Part shown: positions 7,188 to 16,602 of the stretch, one piece after another
Layout: each line of letters begins with the position of its first letter
Position numbering within the stretch: position 1 is the first letter of the stretch
Assembly: GCA_037443085.1 (NCBI GenBank)
Contig: JBBIPA010000006.1
Span: forward strand, 6,702-70,701
Reading direction: 5' to 3'
From: JBBIPA01 sp037443085
Lineage (GTDB): Bacteria; Chloroflexota; Dehalococcoidia; GIF9; UBA5629
Length of the DNA: 64,000 bases
The notes under the pieces: generated by a model
What the model was told of the DNA's origin: nothing
The model's input: the letters and a program-made list of their open reading frames with translations, nothing else
Database searches by the model: none
Program-made: the position numbers and the translations under genes

Positions 7188-9746
7188 ATGAGCAATCACC
7201 AGCAAAAACTTGATGCCTCGCTCGAGCCTTACCGCATACTGGACCTCACCGAAGGCGGTGGTATGATTGGCGCCAGAATGCTGGCAGACCTGGGTGCTGA
7301 TGTCATCAAAATAGAGCCCCCGGGAGGCAGTCCCTCGCGAATAGCACCCTATTACAAAGATATCCCTGACCCTGACAAAAGCCTCTATTGGTTTGCCTAC
7401 AACCTGAACAAGCGGGGCATAACCCTGGATATTACCGAAGCCAGCGGACAGAGTATGTTCAAGAAGCTGGCGGAGACTGCGGACGTAGTTATGGAATCGT
7501 TTCAGCCGGGGTATTTGGATTCACTGGGTTTGGGGTATGCTGATTTGGTCAGGATAAAGCCTGATATCATCATGACCTCGATAACTCCGTTCGGCCAGAA
7601 CGGGCCAAAGTCACAGTACAAAGGTAGTGACCTGACGGCATGGGCGAGCGGCAGCTACCTGTATGTTAACGGAAATCCAGACCGGCCACCGATGTGGATT
7701 AGCTTCCCTCAGGCGATGCTGTTCGGTGGGGCAGAGGCGGCGGTGGGAACTATAACGGCGCTATGGCATCGTATGGAGACCGGAGAAGGTCAGCAAGTGG
7801 ACGTGTCGGTGCAGGAATGCGTCATGTCGCCCACAATGAATTCCATGCAGATGTGGGACCTAAATAAAGTCGAGTTCCTCAGGAACGCTGGTTTTATGTA
7901 TATACCAAGCACCGGGGTTCGGCAACCCATATACTTCAGGTGTAAGGATGGCTATGTGCTGATTCTGCTGCAGGGAGGGAACGACCCGTTTGCCTCTTCG
8001 TCAAACAGATTAGTGCAATGGATGGATGAGGAAGGCATGGCTTCAGACTGGTTGAAGAAAATTGATTGGGTGGTTGATTATAACGCTGCTACGATGGGGC
8101 AGGACACTGCTGACCGAGGCGGGGCTGAGGTGGAAAAATTCACCCTGACCAAAACGAAGGCTGAACTATACGAGGAGGGAGCCATAAAGAGGCGGATACT
8201 GATCGCGCCGGTAAACAATGCCAGGGATATTAGAGAAGATAAACAGCTTCAGTTTCGCCAGTACTGGGTGTCAGTAGACCATCCAGAGCTGGGGAAATCG
8301 CTGACCTATTGCGGCCCGGCGGTGAGGTTGAGCCAAACACCCATAGCTTACCGGAAGCGTGCTCCGCTAATCGGAGAGCATAATGAAGAAATCTTGGGAA
8401 AAGAATCAGGCATATCTAAACAGAAGGCAGCAGCACAAAAGCAGAATATGAATGTAACAGGAACATCTATTGGCGGAGGCAAAGCGATATCCAGGGCAGC
8501 GAAAAAGGTGTTTGCAGGTATCAAGGTGGCGGAATTTGCCTGGGTGGCGGTTGGCCCGGTAACTTCCAGGTATCTTGCTGACCACGGGGCTACTGTGGTC
8601 AAGATAGAAAGCCACAATCGCCTGGATACTCTGAGGGTGACCAGTCCCTATGCCGGCGGCACACCCCATGTGGATGGCAGCATGTTCTTTGGCAGGTACA
8701 ATGCCAATAAGTATGGTGTCAGCATTGACCTTAATCATCCTAACGGGCGGAAGCTGGCCTGGAAATTCATCATGTGGGCTGACGTGGTTACCGAGTCTTT
8801 CTCGCCCGGTAATATGGAGAAATGGGGATTGGATTACGAAAGTGTCAAAAAAGTCAGGCCTGATATCATCTATTTGAGCACCTGCATGCAGGGACATGGT
8901 GGCCCCCATGCCAACTATATCGGGTATGGGCCTAATGCCTGCGCTTTGTGCGGTTTTAGTGAAATCAGCGGTTGGCCTGACCGGCCACCGGCGGCCCCTT
9001 ATGGTGCCTATACTGATTTCATCTGTCCCCGTTTTGGTGCCTTGTCTTTAATGGCTGCCCTGGAATACAGACGCAGGACAGGCAAAGGTCAACTGATAGA
9101 GCAATCGCAGTTCGAGTCAGCTCTCCACTTTTTCTCACCGCCACTAATGGATTATATGGTCAATGGCAGGATATTTACCAGGCAGGGGAATCGCTGGCAG
9201 ACGGCAGCCCCTCATGGTGTTTTTCCCTGTCAGGGAAATGACCGCTGGGTGGCGCTGTCGGTATTCAGTGACCAGGAATGGGCAGCTCTATGCCGTGTCA
9301 TGAGTAAACCAGAGCTGGCTCACAGGAAGGAATTCGCCACGCTAGCCAGGAGAAAGGAGAACGAAGACGAATTAGAAAAGCTAATCGCTGCGTGGACTGC
9401 CCATCAGACTGCGGAAGAGGTGGAGCGGCTGTTGCAATCTGCTGGCGTGGCGGCGCATGTTGTGGCAAAGTCATCAGATGTCTATGAAGATGTGCAGTTG
9501 AAGCATCGGAAATACTTCAGCAAGCTAAAGCATCCGGTCATGGGCGAGCCGTCGTTTGAGCCGCAGGCCTGCTACATCTTAGCTAAAACGCCCCGTGAAC
9601 TGAGAAAGCCTTCGCCATGTCTTGGGCAGCATAACGAGTACGTTTTCAAGGAACTGCTGGGGATGACGGACGATGAGATTGCCGAACATATTATAGACGG
9701 CAGTATCACTACCCAGTTGCCCGGTGGTCTCCGGGTAAATATGTAA
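7188..9746 (+). CDS. Fused double CaiB/BaiF (family III) CoA-transferase
   Basis: An 852-residue protein made of two complete family III CoA-transferase units, about 15-410 and 440-850, joined by a Lys/Ala/Gln-rich linker. Each unit starts with a typical nucleotide-like motif (ILDLTEGGGMIGARMLADLG and VAEFAWVAVGPVTSRYLADH). Family III enzymes move CoA between carboxylic acids through an aspartyl-CoA intermediate. The first half keeps the Asp (GEGQQVDVSVQEC); in the second half the aligned position reads GKGQLIEQSQFES, so Asp is replaced by Glu. The fusion thus resembles a joined heterodimer with one active and one possibly structural half. The ATG has GGGGGTG upstream. It likely activates or recycles the acid degraded by this cluster. 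Confidence 0.93.
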   Translation: MSNHQQKLDASLEPYRILDLTEGGGMIGARMLADLGADVIKIEPPGGSPSRIAPYYKDIPDPDKSLYWFAYNLNKRGITLDITEASGQSMFKKLAETADVVMESFQPGYLDSLGLGYADLVRIKPDIIMTSITPFGQNGPKSQYKGSDLTAWASGSYLYVNGNPDRPPMWISFPQAMLFGGAEAAVGTITALWHRMETGEGQQVDVSVQECVMSPTMNSMQMWDLNKVEFLRNAGFMYIPSTGVRQPIYFRCKDGYVLILLQGGNDPFASSSNRLVQWMDEEGMASDWLKKIDWVVDYNAATMGQDTADRGGAEVEKFTLTKTKAELYEEGAIKRRILIAPVNNARDIREDKQLQFRQYWVSVDHPELGKSLTYCGPAVRLSQTPIAYRKRAPLIGEHNEEILGKESGISKQKAAAQKQNMNVTGTSIGGGKAISRAAKKVFAGIKVAEFAWVAVGPVTSRYLADHGATVVKIESHNRLDTLRVTSPYAGGTPHVDGSMFFGRYNANKYGVSIDLNHPNGRKLAWKFIMWADVVTESFSPGNMEKWGLDYESVKKVRPDIIYLSTCMQGHGGPHANYIGYGPNACALCGFSEISGWPDRPPAAPYGAYTDFICPRFGALSLMAALEYRRRTGKGQLIEQSQFESALHFFSPPLMDYMVNGRIFTRQGNRWQTAAPHGVFPCQGNDRWVALSVFSDQEWAALCRVMSKPELAHRKEFATLARRKENEDELEKLIAAWTAHQTAEEVERLLQSAGVAAHVVAKSSDVYEDVQLKHRKYFSKLKHPVMGEPSFEPQACYILAKTPRELRKPSPCLGQHNEYVFKELLGMTDDEIAEHIIDGSITTQLPGGLRVNM

Positions 9747-9792
9747 TAAACTCGCCTAATTTTCTGCCTTCGACTAAATTTCAATTGTACCA

Positions 9793-10632
9793 TCATGGCG
9801 CCTGCTCGTTGATTCTGTATCCGTGGTGTGACAATTGCCTGCCATCAACATAGACTGCTTTGCCCTCGACTGCCACCCGTCCCCTGGCGAACAATTCATG
9901 CACGGCAAAGGGATAGATTTCCCAGTCGCCGGCTATTTTAAGCAAGTCCTGAAGGCTCTTGCAAATACGCTCCATGGCGCCAAATAGTTCACTCCCTGCC
10001 TGCGCTTTGAAGTCCTCATAGGTTTTTATACCATGTGTTTTTATGAAATCAGTTACCCGGGATAATTCTTCCGTTCCTCTCGAGGCCGACGCTCGCAATG
10101 TTTCAGCGATATTGAGAGGTTTAGATTGCAGCAGCACCGGTCCGGTATCTTCGCCCTTATCGACGAAGAACAGCGTGGAGCGTATCGCCTCATCTCCCGC
10201 CACTATAGCCTTGGCCGAGGGTATCCAGTGCAGACCGTCGTAGCCTCTGGTGGTATCGCCGGGATGAACATTGAGGATTCGCGGGTAGTATCTATCCACC
10301 ATCCAGTCGGTAACCCACTGGTCATAGCCGGTAAGGCATACCAGATCAGGCTTTCTGCCCAGCCGGCTTTCGATTAATCTACAGGCTTCCTGCTCGTAGC
10401 GTACCCTTTCCGGGCAGTTTCTGGGCAGCATTCCCGGCCCGTACTGCTCCCGCGCCTCTTTGAGAAAAGGCATATGGCTGAGCTCAATCACTTCATGATT
10501 GTTTTCCCGGGCTATAGCTATCCCACCGCAGCCCGGCCTGTTGCTGAATACCAGGTAGTGATGCTTGCGGTTCCTGGCTACTATCTGGCGGTAGTTGGTG
10601 CCCGAGCCGGAAACAAAACAGACGATGGTCAT
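9793..10632 (-). CDS. PurN-like formyltransferase-fold protein
   Basis: About 279 residues with the formyltransferase fold of GAR transformylase. The N-terminal MTIVCFVSGSGTNYRQIV matches the phosphate-binding start of PurN, and NVHPGDT replaces the usual HPALLP-type catalytic loop (the His is kept), followed by DKGEDTGPVLLQ. The extra ~80 C-terminal residues are not part of PurN. I prefer the ATG at 10632, which has an AGGA site eight bases upstream and gives the canonical N-terminus; an in-frame ATG at 10674 would add 14 residues with a poor site. It converges with the CaiB gene and is followed by an ABC operon on the same strand. It may use formyl-folate or bind another substrate; true purine synthesis is not certain. 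Confidence 0.8.
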   Translation of the reverse strand: MTIVCFVSGSGTNYRQIVARNRKHHYLVFSNRPGCGGIAIARENNHEVIELSHMPFLKEAREQYGPGMLPRNCPERVRYEQEACRLIESRLGRKPDLVCLTGYDQWVTDWMVDRYYPRILNVHPGDTTRGYDGLHWIPSAKAIVAGDEAIRSTLFFVDKGEDTGPVLLQSKPLNIAETLRASASRGTEELSRVTDFIKTHGIKTYEDFKAQAGSELFGAMERICKSLQDLLKIAGDWEIYPFAVHELFARGRVAVEGKAVYVDGRQLSHHGYRINEQAP

Positions 10633-10720
10633 TCTGTTTCCTGATGTGGTGGGGTCATAGACTAACTGCCTCATAAGCCCATCATAATACCATTATTAGC
10701 AAACTTTCGCTGCTGACACC

Positions 10721-11944
10721 CTAGCCCCAGATGGCTTCGAGCAGCTTTATCCTCATGGTGCGCCAGGTGGGAATAAGCGCAGCAACGATAGCTACCACAG
10801 TGATTATCAGCGCTACCCGCCCGAAGAGGCGCGGGCTGGTGTAGAGGGCGACATCGCCGAAGGGGAAGCGGAAAGGATAGCGCAGTTCCAGGGGAACGGC
10901 AACATACTTATACAGCAGCAATGACAGTATCACTGCCACGATGGCATAGAAAAGGGCGCGGATAACGTATGAGGTGACTATGGCTGACGGCGTGATGCCA
11001 ATGGCGCGTTCGATGCCAATTTGCCGCCGCTTATTCACCAGGTCAACGTAGGTCACGATGAACACAGTTACCCCGGCCACGAGCAGGTTCATCACCGTGA
11101 GGATGGCCTCGATGAGGGCAAAGCTCCGGGTCATGCTTTCGATGATGCCGGCTACCTCATCCCAGGTCTGGAAACGAAGGGCGTTCCGGTAATGGGCAAT
11201 TTCATCTATGATGCGGTCCGCCTCTCCATCGTCTGTTATCTTAACATGGATGCTGGTGGCTCGATTTTGCCCTATCTGGTTCACCGAGCTCAGTTCCACA
11301 TCGGTGACAAAAGCCTGGATGTCAGTCTGCACGAACTGGCAATAAAATATGCCTTTCACCTTGTACTGTCGCACCACGCCGTTGGTATAGCTCACCGTCA
11401 CCCGGTCACCGGCATGGACATGCTTCAGTGAACTTGAGTACAGCTCGGTCTCCGGCCGGTCGGCGCCGGCAAGCTGCACCCCGAGCAGTATCTCCCCCCG
11501 GTCACGTTCATTCAGATAGCTTCCCTCAAAGACGTAATCGGATATGGTAAAGACTTCCTTTTCTCGCCCCGGTGAAACGCCGAAAACCATGCAGTTAACG
11601 CGCTCGTTATCCTTCTTAATCTCAGCGCCCATGCTGTTACGGTAGGTAACCGCCGTGACACCTTCGATGGATTCGATTTTGGCTATCAGCTCGTCACGCT
11701 TGGTGATGAAGGGATTATCTCCCCTGGCTTCGATGATGATATTGCTCGAGTTGGTGTCTACCAGCTTCTTATTGGCGCTGAGGGTAAGACCCTTAATGAG
11801 GCTGGGCACAAACATCATGCTCAAATTGGCCAGCACCAGCATGACCACCGTCAGCACGGTGACGCCGACATTGCCTCGGCTAATCGCCTTCACCGCCAGG
11901 AAAAAGGCGACTTTCATAGACCTGACAAATGGTTTTGTCTTCAT
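10721..11944 (-). CDS. ABC transporter permease (FtsX/MacB family)
   Basis: A 407-residue inner-membrane protein with the FtsX/MacB layout: one N-terminal TM helix (about 29-50, VGVTVLTVVMLVLANLSMMF), a large extracytoplasmic domain (about 60-265), then three C-terminal TM helices (about 280-400). Such permeases work with a LolD/MacB-type ATPase in lipoprotein release, peptide or antibiotic export, or mechanotransmission. Its ATG overlaps the ATPase stop codon as ATGA, so the two genes are translationally coupled. Because the ATPase frame contains a stop codon, the function of this permease is in doubt unless another ATPase serves it. Confidence 0.9.
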   Translation of the reverse strand: MKTKPFVRSMKVAFFLAVKAISRGNVGVTVLTVVMLVLANLSMMFVPSLIKGLTLSANKKLVDTNSSNIIIEARGDNPFITKRDELIAKIESIEGVTAVTYRNSMGAEIKKDNERVNCMVFGVSPGREKEVFTISDYVFEGSYLNERDRGEILLGVQLAGADRPETELYSSSLKHVHAGDRVTVSYTNGVVRQYKVKGIFYCQFVQTDIQAFVTDVELSSVNQIGQNRATSIHVKITDDGEADRIIDEIAHYRNALRFQTWDEVAGIIESMTRSFALIEAILTVMNLLVAGVTVFIVTYVDLVNKRRQIGIERAIGITPSAIVTSYVIRALFYAIVAVILSLLLYKYVAVPLELRYPFRFPFGDVALYTSPRLFGRVALIITVVAIVAALIPTWRTMRIKLLEAIWG

Positions 11945-12621
11945 GCTCGCTCGTTACTGGAAACAATCTTGCCGTCGCTGAGGACGATGGAGCGGTTAGC
12001 GTACTTGCCATCCTCCGGCTCATGGGAGACGAAGACCACGGTGAGGCCGAGTTCCCTGTTCAGTCTCACCAGTGTTTCCATCACCAGCTTGCTGGCTGTG
12101 GTATCCAGGTTGGCGCAGGGTTCATCAGCAAACAGCAGCTTTGGCTCATTGATAAGGGCACGGGCGATGGCGACGCGTTGCTGCTGCCCGCCGGAAAGCT
12201 CTTTAGGACGATGACGCTAGCGGTCGCCCAGTCCCACCAGTTCAATCAATTCCTTTGCCCGTTTCTGGTAGTCGCCTGTCCCACTGCCCAGCATCATCGC
12301 TGGCAGGCAGACATTTTCATAGGCGGTAAGCTCGCCGAGAAGGGCAAACTCCTGGAAAACATAGCCCAGGTAGCTCAGCCTGAGTTGACAACGCGCCTCA
12401 TCGGAAAGCATGGTAACCTCTCGTCCATTCAGAAAAATTTCGCCATGGGTGGGGCAATCGAGCAGGCCGAGCTGATGGAGCAGGGTAGACTTGCCTGAGC
12501 CGCTCTTGCCGGAGATGCAGACCATGTCCCCCTGGCTCACCTGCAGGGAAACATCATTCAGGGCGTTCACCAGCACATCGCCCATCTTATAGGTTTTAAT
12601 CAGCTTTCTGGCTTCCAACAT
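11941..12621 (-). pseudogene. LolD/MacB-type ABC ATPase with in-frame amber codon
   Basis: The full frame spans 227 codons and contains every ABC ATPase motif: Walker A (SGKSGSGKSTLL), Q-loop (YVFQEFALL), signature LSGGQQQR and Walker B LLFADEPCANLD, then the switch His (FVSHEPEDG). One TAG at 12217-12219 (reverse strand) falls between the Q-loop region and the signature motif, after GLGDR and before RHRPKELSGG, where relatives have a hydrophobic or small residue. No frameshift is involved: both sides are in the same frame. It may be a real nonsense mutation, a sequencing or assembly error, or a readthrough case. The start ATG 12621 is followed by the usual MLEARKLIKTYKMG. Confidence 0.85.
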
Positions 12622-12711
12622 AGGACATCAGCATAATATGGGACTTAACTGCTTACAATACTACCTGATTGTTAAGAAAATATGAAGCTACGCCGTCCCA
12701 AGCTTATATGA

Positions 12712-12717
12712 TATAAT
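12712..12717 (+). promoter_or_regulatory. Extended -10 promoter for the APC permease
   Basis: TATAAT preceded by TGA (extended -10). Transcription should start near 12724, only a few bases before the ATG at 12728, which suggests a leaderless message; no ribosome site is visible before that ATG. Confidence 0.55.
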
Positions 12718-12727
12718 TCTCGCATTA

Positions 12728-14119
12728 ATGCACACCGCCAATGCTGTTGTCGCTAAGGTGAGCGGCGTCAGGCTCCGCAGAGATGTGGGTTTCATGGCGC
12801 TGGTCTTCGCCATGGTCGGACTAAACATCGGCGGCTCTTTATTCGTGCTCACCGGCGTTGCCGCGGGACTGACCGGACCATCGCTATTCATCGCCCAGAT
12901 ACTATCAGCAGTGCCGGTGCTGCTGGCTCTGATTCCCTATATGACTTTAACCTCGGCCATGCCCATGACCTGTGCCAATTACCAGTATGCCAAGCTGTTT
13001 TCCATGCCCCTGGCGGTGGCGGCGTGGATGGTGATGTTCATTGCCATACCGCTGGGCGCCTTTCCCTTGTTCTCCATAGCCACTGCCAAGCTGCTGGCTG
13101 TGCTGATGCCAGAGGTCCCCGTCATTGTCACTGCTATCGGAATAATGACACTGTTCTATGTGCTCAATATCGTCGGCATCAAGTCGGCGACTAACGTGCA
13201 GTTTGCCATGGTTGCCATCCTATTCCTGGCTCTGTTCACCTTCATCATTCCCGGTATTTCTGCAATCGATGGACGCAACCTGGAAACATTGTTCACCGGT
13301 GGTGCGGTCGGTTTTATCGCTGCGGCGGCGATTATCTATACCCTGGTTGCCGGCGGGTTGTTTGGCATTGAAATCGGCGGCGAGGTGAAAAACGCCCGGG
13401 CTACTGTGCCCAGAGCGCTGTTCATCAGTATAATAATCGTGGTGGTTATCTATCTGCTCATTGAAGTAGTGGCGGTGGGGGTAATGGACGCCAAACTTTT
13501 TGCCCGGGAAACGCTGGGGATACCGGCGGCGGTATTTTTGTCTCAACCCTGGCTGGGCTTCTTCATCGTTGGCGGTGGCATAATGGCTTCGATTACCACC
13601 ATCAATCTCATTTTAACCATGGCGGGCAGGTATGCCCTGGTCTTTGCCCGGGATGGCTTTTTCCCCGCTGTCTTCGGCCGCATTAACCGGCAGTTTGGCA
13701 CGCCTCACTGGGGGCTTACCCTGCCCTGGCTGATGACCACGGCGCTATTGCTCATCATGCTGTTTGCCAGCGTCAACATTTCCCTGGAAATCCTGGGTGC
13801 CATGCTTAATCTGGGGCTGCTCTTCATGATCACCCTGGTACTCTTTGCCGCCTGGAGATTACCCCAGAAGCATCCGGAAATCTATGCTAAGTCCACCTAT
13901 AAATTCAGCCCGCGGCTCATCGCCATCACCTCGCTCACCGCAGCCATCATTAACATCGTATTCATGGTGTTGCTCATGGTGCTGCTGGCAAGAACGCAGA
14001 TATGGACCATGGCGCTGTTTGTGGTTGCGGCAATTGCCGGAATCGTCCTGTATTACGTGCGACGGCGCCAGCCGGGATACCTGCGCCGAACCAGCTCGAC
14101 CATCGAGCAGGCGGAATAA
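12728..14119 (+). CDS. APC-family amino acid/polyamine permease
   Basis: A 463-residue integral membrane protein with about 12 hydrophobic helices. The first helices contain MALVFAMVGLNIGGSLFVLTG, the glycine-rich unwound TM1 motif of the APC superfamily, and helix 6 carries GGLFGIEIGGEVKNARATVP, equivalent to the conserved consensus of amino acid permeases. It would import or exchange an amino acid or amine by cation coupling. The start at 12728 has no ribosome site but lies right at the predicted transcription start. A GTG 30 bases later is in frame but no better supported. It is transcribed divergently from the ABC pair, sharing a 106-base intergenic region. Substrate unknown. Confidence 0.9.
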   Translation: MHTANAVVAKVSGVRLRRDVGFMALVFAMVGLNIGGSLFVLTGVAAGLTGPSLFIAQILSAVPVLLALIPYMTLTSAMPMTCANYQYAKLFSMPLAVAAWMVMFIAIPLGAFPLFSIATAKLLAVLMPEVPVIVTAIGIMTLFYVLNIVGIKSATNVQFAMVAILFLALFTFIIPGISAIDGRNLETLFTGGAVGFIAAAAIIYTLVAGGLFGIEIGGEVKNARATVPRALFISIIIVVVIYLLIEVVAVGVMDAKLFARETLGIPAAVFLSQPWLGFFIVGGGIMASITTINLILTMAGRYALVFARDGFFPAVFGRINRQFGTPHWGLTLPWLMTTALLLIMLFASVNISLEILGAMLNLGLLFMITLVLFAAWRLPQKHPEIYAKSTYKFSPRLIAITSLTAAIINIVFMVLLMVLLARTQIWTMALFVVAAIAGIVLYYVRRRQPGYLRRTSSTIEQAE

Positions 14120-14195
14120 ACCCTCTCCAGCGGCAGCCTCTTGCTTCTCCCGCAACACTCCTGTAGCGCTTTCTGTGTCTTCTGCATGAGCCAAG

Positions 14196-14215
14196 TGGGT
14201 TGAAATTTTGACCCA
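14196..14215. promoter_or_regulatory. Imperfect palindrome TGGGT-N10-ACCCA
   Basis: A 20-base element with TGGGT/ACCCA arms and an AAA/TTT core, in the gap after the APC permease. It resembles the element at 26149-26168 upstream of the archaellum genes. It could be a regulator site; no further evidence. Confidence 0.3.
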
Positions 14216-14338
14216 AACAGCTCATAATAAGGAGGACAGTTGATACTTTAAAGCCATTGTAGAGCCAAAAGGTATCATCTGCGTGAGCCACCAGGCTAAC
14301 CAACAGGATAATAGGAAAGGCAACCTCGTAAGAACCAG

Positions 14339-14629
14339 ATGAAATGCGTTCTGGTATTAGCGGCACAGTTTCAGATGTGGGATGGCCTCATCACTCACGT
14401 CTTCGTCAAGAATGGCATTGTCCAGGAAGGGAATCCTATTGCTGCCTCCTTGATTGATGGAGGCAGTTTTCTGTGGCTCAAGATAGCCGGTGTTCTTTTA
14501 TGCATACCGGTATTATGGGTCATGTATAAATATTTCCCTAAGTTTGCCATGGTAACGGCGTCGAGCCTGGCGGGATTCTACATTGCTGTGGTATCCTGGA
14601 ATTTCCTGGTATTTTTTGGTGCAATATAG
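14339..14629 (+). CDS. DUF5658-type small membrane protein
   Basis: A 96-residue protein with three to four predicted TM helices. The opening WDGLITHVFVKNGIVQEGNP matches the DUF5658 pattern, in which an Asp/Thr helix is followed by a loop with a conserved E/Q-G-N-P. These proteins are of unknown function. An in-frame stop lies 27 bases upstream of the ATG, so the N-terminus cannot extend far; the ribosome site is weak (AGGAAAGG about 18 bases away). It converges on the HD-GYP gene and stands alone. No regulatory sequence is obvious. Confidence 0.6.
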   Translation: MKCVLVLAAQFQMWDGLITHVFVKNGIVQEGNPIAASLIDGGSFLWLKIAGVLLCIPVLWVMYKYFPKFAMVTASSLAGFYIAVVSWNFLVFFGAI

Positions 14630-14709
14630 CTCAGTCAGCAGTACTCGGCTGCGTCGAACATTGTCCCGCAACCATTCTCGTCTGTCATCAGTTGGCTTAT
14701 TTACATAGT

Positions 14710-16536
14710 TCAAGTGGAGTTGGGAATAATATAAGCCATCGCTGGTGATGTCGAATTGGCCGGGGCGGCACCGTCGCCCTGAAGGCAACCATTAAATTCA
14801 TGGTTGTTAATCATATTGAGCACCAAATCCACTATTCTGGGATCATATTTAGGCCCCCTCCCCAGCTTGAGTTCTGCAGCTATTTCTCCCTTGGTTCGTG
14901 CCGGGCGGTAGGGTCGGTGGGAGCTCATTGCTTCCACCACGTCACAAATCCCCAGGATGCGGGCTTCTGTACTTAATTCGTCTCCTTTTATGCCATAGGG
15001 GTAGCCAGAACCATCCAGCCGCTCGTGATGGTGTAGAATGGTACTGACGATGTTATCGGGCAGGTCCATGTCCTGCAATATTTCATGGCTTCGATTGACA
15101 TGGGAACGTACCAACCCCCATTCTTCGCCGGTCAGCTGGCCTGGTTTGGAGAGGATAGTTGCCGGCACCGCGATTTTACCCACGTCATGAAGCAAGCCGC
15201 AGAAATAGAGCCATTCAAGCTGCTTGGGTTTCATTCCCATCTTTCCTCCTACCAGGCAGACCATTTCCGCCAGCCGCTGCTGATGACTTGCTGTATAGGG
15301 GTCAACGATAGCCAGCGCTTTCGATATTATTTTAGCCAGTGATAAAAAGTGTCGTTTCAACTGCATATTCGTTTTTTGCCGTTCCATTGCCTGGGAAATC
15401 ATGCTGGCAGTGGTTGACAGCAGGTTGATGTGCACCGATTTCCAGCTACCGGAATCTGTGGATTTGCTAAACCCGATCATGCCGGCAACCTTGTTTTCCA
15501 CCAGCAGGGGCAGCAGGAGTATAGCGTTGGTACTGTCGCTGAAATGTGCCATCACCACTGCTTTTTGCGCAATAGTCTTTTCCCGACCATTATCGTTCAA
15601 CTTTGGCATAAGTATTTCCGCCGCCTTACCCTGGTCGGTAACACCATTTCCGTGAATTACAATATAAGGTGTCGCTTTGTGCTCTTTCCTATGCCCGTTA
15701 CCCCTGTCACTGCCATCGACCGTAGTATCTGTAACCGGTTCATGTGATGGCCCGGTATCATGAAGTAGCACGAAGGACTGATGACTTCCGGACGCCTTAC
15801 AAAGAATCTCCAGTATTGCTTTGTAAGGTAGGTCTGCTGTTGTTTCAATGATAAGTTGAGCTACCCTGGCAATTGCCTGCAGGTACCTCTCTTTTTCCTG
15901 ATGGGCTTTTTCCACTTCTTTGCGTTCGGTGATGTCCCGCGCTATGCCCTGAAAACCGGATATTTGTCCCATGTAGTCCTTTATCGGTATGAAGCTAATT
16001 TCTATGGGAACAATGGCACCCTCTCTTTGCTCGACATCGATAAATAGATGCCGTCCCGCCAGCTCTCTGGATTCCTTTAGCTGTCGGTAAATGAACGAGC
16101 GATAGTCTGCCGATAATATGTCCCGGATATTCATGGTGAGGATGTCCGTTACCGAATATCCAGTTAACGCCTCCGCAGATTTGCTGGCAAAGGTGAAGTT
16201 TCCTTCGCGGTCAATGGTAAAAATGGCATCCTGGGTCATGTCAATTATGTGCTGAATTCGCTTTTCAGCCTTGTTCGCTCGTTCCCGTTTATTAACTAAT
16301 TCATTCTGTATTTTAGAGATTTCACGGAAGCTGAAATGGACCAGGCCGGTAATTATGATCATGACAAATAGCCAGTCGAGCGCTACCTGCCACAAGAGTG
16401 GCTGTGCCCCTGTGCTCAAAAAGACATATCGTATAATTTGCAGCGAACCCAGTGTAGTGCCAGCCATGGCGATAATTAACCACTCCAGTTGATTGAATTT
16501 GGTTTTTAATTCTTTCCTGATAGTTTCGCTTGCCAT
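14710..16536 (-). CDS. PAS-GAF-HD-GYP cyclic-di-GMP phosphodiesterase, membrane-anchored
   Basis: A 608-residue sensor enzyme. Two N-terminal TM helices (about 18-40 and 48-70) are followed by a short coiled coil, a PAS domain (about 92-205, ending GFQGIARDITERKE), a GAF-like region (about 215-385) and a C-terminal HD-GYP domain with LLHDVGKIAVP, HHERLDGSGYP and YGIKGDE. HD-GYP domains hydrolyse c-di-GMP at a bimetal site, and the metal ligands visible here are intact. It acts in the cytoplasm on a signal read by PAS/GAF. It is the last gene of the reverse-strand archaellum region, 66 bases after the Ig-like protein gene, so it probably couples motility to c-di-GMP (inference). ATG 16536 begins MASETIRKEL. 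Confidence 0.92.
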   Translation of the reverse strand: MASETIRKELKTKFNQLEWLIIAMAGTTLGSLQIIRYVFLSTGAQPLLWQVALDWLFVMIIITGLVHFSFREISKIQNELVNKRERANKAEKRIQHIIDMTQDAIFTIDREGNFTFASKSAEALTGYSVTDILTMNIRDILSADYRSFIYRQLKESRELAGRHLFIDVEQREGAIVPIEISFIPIKDYMGQISGFQGIARDITERKEVEKAHQEKERYLQAIARVAQLIIETTADLPYKAILEILCKASGSHQSFVLLHDTGPSHEPVTDTTVDGSDRGNGHRKEHKATPYIVIHGNGVTDQGKAAEILMPKLNDNGREKTIAQKAVVMAHFSDSTNAILLLPLLVENKVAGMIGFSKSTDSGSWKSVHINLLSTTASMISQAMERQKTNMQLKRHFLSLAKIISKALAIVDPYTASHQQRLAEMVCLVGGKMGMKPKQLEWLYFCGLLHDVGKIAVPATILSKPGQLTGEEWGLVRSHVNRSHEILQDMDLPDNIVSTILHHHERLDGSGYPYGIKGDELSTEARILGICDVVEAMSSHRPYRPARTKGEIAAELKLGRGPKYDPRIVDLVLNMINNHEFNGCLQGDGAAPANSTSPAMAYIIPNST

Positions 16537-16602
16537 TTGTTCCCGCCTTTCACGTTTTACCCGGCACAGCCACGTTGCCGACCAGGCATTTGTGTTGTTA
16601 TT

